A stretch of DNA of 9,128 nucleotides from Collinsella sp. (lineage in GTDB: Bacteria > Actinomycetota > Coriobacteriia > Coriobacteriales > Coriobacteriaceae), in assembly GCA_019419485.1 (NCBI GenBank), contig DXZV01000009.1, positions 14,968 to 24,095 of the forward strand. The letters are read 5' to 3'. The notes beneath the pieces were generated by a model that worked only from the letters and a program-made list of their open reading frames with translations, was not told the DNA's origin and did no database searches. A program made the translations under genes and the position numbers. Shown here one piece after another: positions 1-5,297 of this stretch (its first letter is position 1; each line of letters opens with the position of its first letter).

Positions 1-362
1 AGGAGACCGCGCACGTCTACGACATCGTGCGCCGCGCCAACGAGGCCGCCGAGGCGCTCATCACGCCGGGCGTTCGTATGTGCGACTTGGACCGCGCCGC
101 ACGCGACGTGATTGAGGATGCGGGCTATGGGCAGTACTTTACGCACCGCCTGGGTCACTCAATCGGTCTGCAAGACCACGAGCCGGGCGATGTCTCGCTC
201 GCCAACGAGCAGGTCGTAGAGCCGGGCATGACGTTCTCTATCGAACCGGGTATATACCTCCCCGGTCACACCGGCGTCCGCATCGAGGACCTAGCCCTGG
301 TGACCGAGAACGGCGTCGAGATTCTCAACGCCTACCCCCACGATCCGGTCCGCTTAGACTAG
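1..362 (+). CDS. M24 family metallopeptidase (Xaa-Pro aminopeptidase / prolidase type), 3' part
   Basis: This is the C-terminal part of a gene that begins before the window; codons run in frame from base 3 to TAG at 360-362, giving about 119 residues. The sequence shows the conserved end of the M24 'pita-bread' fold. HRLGHSIGL carries a metal-ligand histidine (codon 156-158), followed by DHEPG, then FSIEPGIYLPG and VRIEDLALVT, which supply the two glutamate ligands. Enzymes of this family use two divalent metal ions to remove an N-terminal residue before proline or to split X-Pro dipeptides in the cytoplasm. The EPGIYLPG and RIED forms fit aminopeptidase P/prolidase better than methionine aminopeptidase, but the substrate cannot be fixed from this part alone. 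A GTG at 27 is an internal valine codon, not a start. The gene converges on folC, and a hairpin starts four bases after its stop. Confidence 0.9.
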   Translation, partial: ETAHVYDIVRRANEAAEALITPGVRMCDLDRAARDVIEDAGYGQYFTHRLGHSIGLQDHEPGDVSLANEQVVEPGMTFSIEPGIYLPGHTGVRIEDLALVTENGVEILNAYPHDPVRLD

Positions 363-365
363 GCA

Positions 366-396
366 ATGCGGCAAAGGGGCTGTCCCTTTGCCGCAT
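366..396. terminator. 13-bp perfect hairpin after the peptidase gene, possible bidirectional terminator
   Basis: ATGCGGCAAAGGG (366-378) and CCCTTTGCCGCAT (384-396) are perfect complements around a five-base loop. The hairpin begins four bases after the peptidase stop, where a terminator would be expected. No T-run follows on either strand, so it is not a classical intrinsic terminator. It may act with Rho, protect the 3' end of the mRNA, or be a dispersed palindrome. Confidence 0.5.
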
Positions 397-408
397 CACA
401 TGAATGCC

Positions 409-568
409 GCCACAAAAATGGCCTATCTACTACGTTTAGCCCGCGTGGGTCGACCATACCCGTGTTTTCGCAAAACTGGTAAGCCATCTACCTGCGGTTT
501 TCATTTCGCAATTCTCAGTGTGGTCGGGGGTAGTCGGTAAAACGTAGTAGATAGGCCCATTTCGTGGC
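409..568. repeat. 160-base element with 30-base imperfect terminal inverted repeats
   Basis: The left arm (409-438) and right arm (538-568) are inverted copies. Both read GCCAC, an A-rich stretch, TGG, then CCTATCTACTACGTTT, and differ by two small indels and one substitution. Inside lie a second complementary pair (CGACCA at 452-457 and TGGTCG at 521-526), the palindrome GGTCGACC (448-455) and a small hairpin GTTTT-CGC-AAAAC (464-476). No reading frame of note is present, so the element could fold on either strand as one long imperfect stem. This could be a MITE-like non-autonomous element or a structured RNA element. I see no target-site duplication and no transposase. Confidence 0.6.
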
Positions 569-581
569 AAGCGAGTCAACT

Positions 582-609
582 CGGGGCACAGGGCAGCCAA
601 AAAGCCCCG
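582..609. repeat. Short inverted repeat CGGGGC/GCCCCG
   Basis: CGGGGC (582-587) and GCCCCG (604-609) are complementary around a 16-base loop. On the minus strand the loop begins with five T residues. It lies downstream of folC, but no T-run follows the stem, so terminator function is only possible. It is a weak structure beside its neighbours in this gap. Confidence 0.25.
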
Positions 610-629
610 TCCCAAATTGACTGCTTTTG

Positions 630-696
630 AGTTGCGGTGATATACGGACTGTTTGAGGCTTCTGGCTTGTAAAACAGTCCGTATTTCACCGCAACT
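630..696. repeat. 25-bp hairpin immediately downstream of folC
   Basis: Bases 630-654 and 672-696 are inverted copies starting AGTTGCGGTGA and running through ATACGGACTGTTT. A single T-T mismatch (641/685) interrupts 25 pairs, and the loop is 17 bases. The structure starts 14 bases past the folC stop codon. It would be very stable in the folC transcript, but it is followed on that strand by CAAAAGCAG and not a T-run. It may be a 3'-end stabiliser or Rho-linked terminator of folC, or another dispersed palindrome. Confidence 0.6.
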
Positions 697-710
697 GATG
701 AGGGGATGGG

Positions 711-2069
711 TTAACGGAGCAGCCCCGCTACTTCGCCGGCTAGGGTGATGGTGCCGGCTGCTACGAAGGGCTCGCCCGCGGCATCGAAGGCAGCGAGGGC
801 CTCGGACACGCTCGGGTATACGCCCGCGAGCTTATCGGCACTCACCAGGGCAGCGAGCTCCTCTGCCGGCAGGGCGCGATCGGAATCGGTCTGCGTCACG
901 ACCACGCGGGGGAACGCCGGAACCAGAACGTCAACGATACCCGCCACGTCCTTATCGGCCAGCGCGGCACACAACAGCGTGGGGCGATTCTCCACGCACG
1001 GATCGATCTCGTCCAGCGCGCTCACAAAGTTCTCGCAGCTCTGAGGGTTATGGCAGGCGTCGATCAACTTGAGCGGATCAGTTCCCAGCACATCAAAACG
1101 ACCCGGTGTGGGGCAACCCATAAGCGATGCATCCAGCGCATCGTGGTCAAGCTCGCGGCCCAGATACCCCTCGCACAGCATAATCGCGCACGCGGCATTC
1201 TGCGGCTGATACGCCGGCTTGACCATACTCGACGTATAGATCGCACGCGGCGTGGTGCAGCTAAACTCCACCGTATCGCCCACATGCGCCGGCACCTTGG
1301 TCGTGGAATGGCTCACCACCAGCGGCACCACACCGCACTCACGGCAACGGACATCCATCACGCGCTGAACGCTCGGCTCATGCGTGCCCTCGCCCAAAAC
1401 AACCAAGCGCCCGGGTTTGATAACCGCAGCCTTCTCACCCGCAATGGCCTCGAGCGTGTCGCCCAAAATACGCGTGTGATCGAGCCCGATGCCCGTAATG
1501 GCAACGGCAACGGGATCTGTCGCACTCGTGGCGTCCCAACGTCCGCCCATACCAACCTCGAGCACGGCAACATCCACCGCGGCCTCGGCAAACACGACAA
1601 GTGCGGCAGCCGTCAGCAGGTCAAACGGCGTGATGGAATAGGTGCACTCCCCCGCCGCCACACGACGGGCATTCACGCGATGTCCCGCCTCAACGGCGGC
1701 AGAAACACCGCGGGCAAAGGCCTCATCGCTCACGACGCGTCCATCGACCTCCATGCGCTCGGGATAGCGCACAAGCTGCGGCGACGTATACAGCGCGGTC
1801 TTGAGCCCCTCGCCGCGAAGGATAGCAGCCGAAAAACGCGTAGTCGAAGTCTTGCCATTGGTGCCGGCAACCTGAATGCAATCAAAATACTCATCCGGAC
1901 GTCCCAGCTCATCAAGCATATCGACAACGGTCTCAAGCAGAGGCCCAGCATCCCCAGAAATCCGCCCCGTATCAGCAGCCAGCCCAACAGCCTCATCAAA
2001 CGAAAGCAAATCAAACTCAAAAGGAACGGTATACAAGCCGGAACGCTTAGGCATTTTTAGAACCGCCAT
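711..2069 (-). CDS. folC: Bifunctional folylpolyglutamate synthase / dihydrofolate synthase (Mur ligase family)
   Basis: The product (452 aa from the ATG at 2069) is an ATP-dependent ligase that adds glutamate to dihydropteroate and/or tetrahydrofolate in the cytoplasm. Visible Mur-ligase features, in order, are the P-loop GTNGKTS (69-75), TSPQLVRYPERM (95-106, the folate-binding region), VLEVGMGGRWDATS (from 169, with metal-ligand E171), ITGIGLDHTRILGDT, GEKAAVIKPG (lysine of the modified-Lys type), and DACHNPQS in the C-terminal domain. Length is normal for FolC. Two motif residues differ from the usual form: SPQL in place of SPHL, and DACHNP in place of DGAHNP. The start is uncertain. M1 has no clear Shine-Dalgarno, and M6 (2052-2054) has only a weak GGCGG upstream. 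A TATACT -10-like box lies about 18 bases before M1. It is the last gene of the valS-folC pair and converges on the peptidase gene. Confidence 0.95.
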   Translation of the reverse strand: MAVLKMPKRSGLYTVPFEFDLLSFDEAVGLAADTGRISGDAGPLLETVVDMLDELGRPDEYFDCIQVAGTNGKTSTTRFSAAILRGEGLKTALYTSPQLVRYPERMEVDGRVVSDEAFARGVSAAVEAGHRVNARRVAAGECTYSITPFDLLTAAALVVFAEAAVDVAVLEVGMGGRWDATSATDPVAVAITGIGLDHTRILGDTLEAIAGEKAAVIKPGRLVVLGEGTHEPSVQRVMDVRCRECGVVPLVVSHSTTKVPAHVGDTVEFSCTTPRAIYTSSMVKPAYQPQNAACAIMLCEGYLGRELDHDALDASLMGCPTPGRFDVLGTDPLKLIDACHNPQSCENFVSALDEIDPCVENRPTLLCAALADKDVAGIVDVLVPAFPRVVVTQTDSDRALPAEELAALVSADKLAGVYPSVSEALAAFDAAGEPFVAAGTITLAGEVAGLLR

Positions 2070-2086
2070 TCATAGAAAAATAAAAC

Positions 2087-2092
2087 AGTATA
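2087..2092 (-). promoter_or_regulatory. Possible -10 box (TATACT) for folC
   Basis: Read on the minus strand, CCTATACTG holds a hexamer one base from the TATAAT consensus. It would place the transcript start about ten bases before the folC ATG, giving a very short leader. No good -35 hexamer is found 16-18 bases upstream (GTTTTC is the best), and that position overlaps the arm of the 2112-2210 hairpin. folC may therefore have its own start or be read through from valS. Confidence 0.3.
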
Positions 2093-2111
2093 GGTTGAGG
2101 ATAGTCAGCGA

Positions 2112-2210
2112 AAACGCCTCTGATGAGCCAAGGTGCCGTGAAACAAGGGCGCATAGGGCTTATGCCCATGCACCCGAAGTTGAACGACAGATTGGCCATC
2201 AGAGGCGTTT
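2112..2210. repeat. 99-base multi-part hairpin between valS and folC
   Basis: Outer arms 2112-2131 and 2192-2210 are inverted copies beginning AAACGCCTCTGATG, with one bulged base. Inside, GGTGC (2132-2136) pairs with GCACC (2170-2174). Further in, GGG-CATA pairs with TATG-CCC (2147-2167), with a two-base bulge. Three nested stems in one 99-base stretch make a long imperfect hairpin on either strand. No coding frame is apparent. The layout matches a dispersed structured repeat or an mRNA-processing hairpin in the valS-folC transcript. Confidence 0.6.
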
Positions 2211-2225
2211 GCAGCGTCGAGTCAG

Positions 2226-2247
2226 CCGCCGTTCGTTAGAACGGCGG
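2226..2247. terminator. 9-bp GC-rich hairpin downstream of valS, possible terminator
   Basis: CCGCCGTTC (2226-2234) and GAACGGCGG (2239-2247) are perfect complements around a four-base loop. The hairpin sits 54 bases past the valS stop. Neither side has a T-run, so it is at best a weak or Rho-assisted terminator. It could instead be part of the adjoining 2112-2210 repeat. Confidence 0.4.
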
Positions 2248-2300
2248 AATAGGTGTCCGCAGCGGAGAGCAAAGCGTCGGGACGCGCCCCCGAGTAAACC

Positions 2301-2909
2301 TTACGAGAAGTCAGCAACCTGAGCAGTCAGCGCCGCCAGGATCTCCTTGAGCTCAGCTGCACGGTCCCTCTTCTTCTGGACCACCGCGGGCGCGGCCTTG
2401 GCCACAAAGCCCTCGTTGGCCAGCGTCTTCTCGCAGCCGGCGAGCTCCTTCTGAACCGCGGCGATCTCCTTCTCCAGGCGCGCCTTCTCGGCCGAAAGGT
2501 CAACCTTGCCCTCGAGCACCACAAAGACCTCGACGCCGCTATCGACCACGGCAATGCTCGCGGCCGGCTTCTCGACGTCGGTACCCATGACCAGCGAGGC
2601 GGTGTTGGCCAGCGGCTCGATGGTCGAGCGCAGGCTCTCGAGCTTCTCGATGTCCTCGGCACCAGCGCGCACGACCACGTCGAGCTCAGCCTTGGGGCTC
2701 AAGCGATAACGCGAACGGGTGGCGCGGGCGGCAGACACGACGGTACGGCACAGCTCAAACGCGCGCTCGGCGGGCTCGTCGACGTACTTGGCGTAGTCGG
2801 CGGGCTCGGGCCACTTGGCGATCATGAGCGCCTCGGCGCGATCCACGTTGCCCTCGGAATCCAGGTCGAGCACGCCGACTACGCCAAGTACGCCGGCATG
2901 TTGTCCCAA
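2301..2909 (-). pseudogene. valS: C-terminal part of valyl-tRNA synthetase, in the -1 frame relative to the main piece
   Basis: This frame reads the rest of ValRS after the break near 2880. It contains the end of the anticodon-binding domain (ALMIAKWPEP, then AATRSRYRLSPKAEL-like sequence around RATRSRYRLSP) and the C-terminal tRNA-binding coiled coil (VDLSAEKARLEKEI, KTLANEGFVAKAAP, then KRDRAAELKE), with stop TAA at 2301-2303. The open frame extends back to about 2909, but residues before VLDLDSEGN are not ValRS-like and are out-of-frame reading. The nominal TTG at 2907-2909 has GAGGAG only one or two bases upstream, too close to initiate well, so independent translation is unlikely. Joined to the 710-residue piece, it would give roughly 900 residues, the usual ValRS length. 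It is therefore one gene interrupted by a frameshift, not a separate gene. Confidence 0.88.
2783..2892. repeat. Perfect 20-base inverted repeat at the valS frame break
   Basis: Bases 2783-2802 (CGTACTTGGCGTAGTCGGCG) recur exactly as the reverse complement at 2873-2892, with 70 bases between. On the coding strand the 2783-2802 copy encodes the normal sequence PADYAKY. The 2873-2892 copy covers the site where the main valS frame meets TAG (2879-2881). A 20-base perfect match this close is not expected by chance. The bases between the arms read as proper ValRS sequence in the valS direction, so the segment is not inverted. Confidence 0.9.
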
Positions 2910-5011
2910 ATCTCCTCGGTGACAAACGGCATGAGTGGGTGCATCAGGCGAATGGAGGTGTCGAGCACGAAGATCAGGTTGCGCTGGGCCTGCAGACGGC
3001 CCTCGCCCTTCAGGCGGGCCTTGGTGACCTCGACGTACCAGTCGCAGACCTCGTTCCAGAAGAACTGCTGCACGCCGCGGGCCATGTCGCCAAAGGTGTA
3101 GTTCTCGATGCCCTCGGTGACCATCTTCACGGCCATGGCCAGGCGGCTGAACATCCAGGCGTCGGCCGGCGTCTCCGCGACAGGCTCGCCGGGCGTGTAG
3201 CCTTCCATGTTCATGAGCAGGAAGCGGCTAGCGTTCCAGATCTTGGTCACAAAGCTCTTGGCCTGGTCGGTACGCGGGCTGTCGATGAGCTTCTTAGTCT
3301 TCTTATCGATGTTCGCGTCAAACTTGACGTCCTGGTTGTTGGTGCACAGCGTCAGCAGGTTGTAACGCATGGCATCGGCGCCGTACATGCCAATGAGGTC
3401 CATGGGGTCAACGCCGTTGCCCTTGGACTTGGACATGCGGCTGCCATCCTTGGCCAGGATCGTCGGGTAGATGACAACGTCCTTAAACGGAACCTCGTCC
3501 AGGAAGTACAGCGAGCTCATGACCATGCGGGCGACCCACAGCGCGATGATGTCGCGCGCGGTGACGAGCGCCGTCGTGGGGTGATGGCCCTCGAGCAGCT
3601 CCGGCCTTTGCGGCCAGCCCTGCGTGGCGAAAGTCCACAGCTGCGAGCTGAACCAGGTGTCCAGCACGTTCTCGTCCTGATGCACGTGATGGCCGCCGCA
3701 CTTGGGGCACACGTCGGTGTCCTCGGTAAGGGCGTCCTCCCAGCCACAGTCCTCGCAGTAGAACACGGGGATGCGGTGGCCCCACCACAGCTGACGGCTG
3801 ATGCACCAGTCCTTAAGGTTCTCCATCCAGGTGGTGTAGGTCTGCGTCCAGCGCGCGGGGTGGAAGGTGACCTTGCCGGAGTTGACGGCGTCAAGCGCCG
3901 GCCCCTTAAGCTTGTCGACGGCGACGAACCACTGCTCGGACAGCCACGGCTCCAGCGCGGCGTCGCAACGGTAGCAGTGCATGACGGAGTGGTCGAGCTC
4001 TTCGACGTGGTCGAGCAGACCGTGCTCGTCGAACCACTTGACAACGGCCTCGCGGCACTCGTCGCGGTTCATGCCGGTAAACTCACCGTAGCCCTCGACG
4101 ACCACCGCGTGCTCGTCGAAGATGTTGATCTGCGGCAGGTCATGGGCCTGACCCATGGCGTAGTCGTTGGGGTCGTGGGCCGGGGTGACCTTAACGAAGC
4201 CGGAACCGAAGTTGGCGTCGACATGCCAATCCTCAAAGATGGGAATCTCACGGTCGACGATGGGGAGCTTAACGGTCTTGCCCACGAAGGCGGCCTTCTC
4301 GGGATCCTTCGGGGAGACGGCAACGCCCGTATCGCCAAGCATGGTCTCGGGGCGCGTGGTGGCGACGACGATGTAATCCTGGCCGTTGACCGGCTCGGTC
4401 AACGGGTAGCGCAGGTGCCACAGGTGGCCCTTCTCGTCCTTGTACTCGGCCTCGTCGTCCGAGATGGCGGTGGTGCAGTTGGGGCACCAGTTGACGATGC
4501 GCTTGCCGCGATAGATCAGGCCGTCGTGATACCAGTTGCAGAACACCTTGCGCACGGCCTGGGCGTAGTCCTCGTCCATGGTGAAGCGCTCGTTGTCGAA
4601 GTCGACGGAGCAGCCCATGCGCTTGATCTGCTCGACGATGATGCCGCCGTACTCGTGGGTCCAGTCCCAGCAGGCGTCGACAAACTTGTCGCGACCAATC
4701 TCCAGGCGGCTGATGCCCTCGCTCTTGAGCTTCTTGTCGACCTTGGTCTGCGTGGCGATACCGGCGTGGTCGGTGCCGAGCACCCAGCGCGTGGACTTGC
4801 CACGCATGCGGGCCATGCGGATGATGGCGTCCTGGATGGAGTCGTCGGTAGCGTGGCCCATGTGGAGCTTGCCGGTCACGTTGGGAGGCGGAATGGTGAC
4901 GGTGCAGTCGCCCACGCCCTCGCGGCGCTTGTAGTAGCCGCCGTCGAGCCACTTCTGCAGGATCGCCGGCTCGTTGGTCGACGGATCGTAGTTCTTGGGC
5001 ATTTCTTCCAT
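2879..5011 (-). CDS. valS: Valyl-tRNA synthetase, N-terminal 710 residues, prematurely stopped by a frameshift
   Basis: ValRS is the class Ia enzyme that charges tRNA-Val and edits misactivated threonine. The sequence shows PPPNVTGKLHMGHA with the HIGH motif as HMGH (50-53), and the CP1 editing domain with WCPNC (C176, C179) and TTRPETMLGDT. A zinc ribbon follows (C419, C422, C435, C438), then ENVLDTWFSS and the KMSKS loop RMSKSKGN (from R525). The anticodon-binding domain runs to MPFVTEEIWDNMPAYLA, where TAG at 2879-2881 ends the frame about 190 residues early. The remainder follows in the -1 frame to 2301, so the true gene should span 2301-5011. The start is well supported: AAGGGAGAG lies five bases before ATG at 5011. 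A 115-base hairpin precedes this ribosome-binding site, and the clpX terminator lies further upstream, so valS probably has its own promoter. No slippery heptamer is seen before the TAG. Confidence 0.93.
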   Translation of the reverse strand: MEEMPKNYDPSTNEPAILQKWLDGGYYKRREGVGDCTVTIPPPNVTGKLHMGHATDDSIQDAIIRMARMRGKSTRWVLGTDHAGIATQTKVDKKLKSEGISRLEIGRDKFVDACWDWTHEYGGIIVEQIKRMGCSVDFDNERFTMDEDYAQAVRKVFCNWYHDGLIYRGKRIVNWCPNCTTAISDDEAEYKDEKGHLWHLRYPLTEPVNGQDYIVVATTRPETMLGDTGVAVSPKDPEKAAFVGKTVKLPIVDREIPIFEDWHVDANFGSGFVKVTPAHDPNDYAMGQAHDLPQINIFDEHAVVVEGYGEFTGMNRDECREAVVKWFDEHGLLDHVEELDHSVMHCYRCDAALEPWLSEQWFVAVDKLKGPALDAVNSGKVTFHPARWTQTYTTWMENLKDWCISRQLWWGHRIPVFYCEDCGWEDALTEDTDVCPKCGGHHVHQDENVLDTWFSSQLWTFATQGWPQRPELLEGHHPTTALVTARDIIALWVARMVMSSLYFLDEVPFKDVVIYPTILAKDGSRMSKSKGNGVDPMDLIGMYGADAMRYNLLTLCTNNQDVKFDANIDKKTKKLIDSPRTDQAKSFVTKIWNASRFLLMNMEGYTPGEPVAETPADAWMFSRLAMAVKMVTEGIENYTFGDMARGVQQFFWNEVCDWYVEVTKARLKGEGRLQAQRNLIFVLDTSIRLMHPLMPFVTEEIWDNMPAYLA

Positions 5012-5031
5012 ATATCTCTCCCTTGCCCATC

Positions 5032-5146
5032 GGGGAGGAATGTAGGCCCGATTTTCGCTCGGTCAAGTCCTGGCTCGCACGAAGAACACATTAAGTGTTC
5101 TTCGGCTCGTGCGGAATCTACGAAAATCGGGCCTACATTCCTCCCC
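5032..5146 (-). promoter_or_regulatory. Long hairpin in the valS leader (26-bp perfect arms)
   Basis: Arms 5032-5057 and 5121-5146 are perfect 26-base inverted copies (GGGGAGGAATGTAGGCCCG followed by ATTTTCG). Within the 63-base interior, GAAGAACAC (5081-5089) pairs with GTGTTCTTC (5095-5103). GCAC/GTGC (5077-5080/5109-5112) extends that inner stem past a bulge. The structure ends eight bases before the valS Shine-Dalgarno AAGGGAGAG. No T-run follows, so it is not an attenuator terminator, and no T-box core sequence is present. It could control valS translation or mRNA processing, or be an inserted palindromic element. A promoter would have to lie in 5147-5241; I see only weak candidates there (TTGTTT with TATCAG, minus strand). 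Confidence 0.6.
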
Positions 5147-5241
5147 TTAGGTATCGATTACTTCAGTCTGATATGACTTCGCTGAGGCTTAAACAAACAC
5201 ACAGAATAACACAGGTAGTTGGGGTTATTGCGTATATATAA

Positions 5242-5275
5242 AATAGCCTCCGACCGCGGATGGTCGGAGGCTATT
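5242..5275 (-). terminator. Intrinsic terminator of clpX
   Basis: AATAGCCTCCGACC (5242-5255) and its perfect complement (5262-5275) form a 14-bp GC-rich stem with a six-base loop. On the minus strand the stem is followed by TTTTATATATA. It lies 22 bases after the clpX stop codon. This is the clearest Rho-independent terminator in the window; it ends the clpP-clpX transcript and isolates valS. Confidence 0.9.
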
Positions 5276-5297
5276 GGCAAACACGTTTTAGGCAGGT

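Noticed and set aside
363..710. CRISPR array or small gene in the convergent gap
   Set aside because: The repeats are inverted pairs, not regularly spaced direct repeats, and no frame with a ribosome-binding site is present.
2803..2872. An invertible 70-base segment flanked by the 20-base inverted repeats
   Set aside because: In its present orientation the segment encodes sensible ValRS sequence continuous with what follows, so flipping would destroy the frame and not restore it. No recombinase is nearby.
2879..2909. Programmed -1 ribosomal frameshifting in valS, stimulated by the 20-bp stem
   Set aside because: No X XXY YYZ heptamer lies in the right phase before the TAG, and the stem would begin at the shift site and not 5-9 bases after it. 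ValRS is also not known to me to be recoded this way.
2939..5176. A 745-codon open frame on the plus strand opposite valS
   Set aside because: It is the antisense of a clear ValRS gene in GC-rich DNA, where the opposite strand is often free of stops. The translation is repetitive in V, L, A, D and H and shows no recognisable domain.
5012..5241. A T-box riboswitch upstream of valS
   Set aside because: The conserved T-box core (GGGTGGTACCGCG type) is absent, and there is no terminator with a U-tract before the ribosome-binding site.
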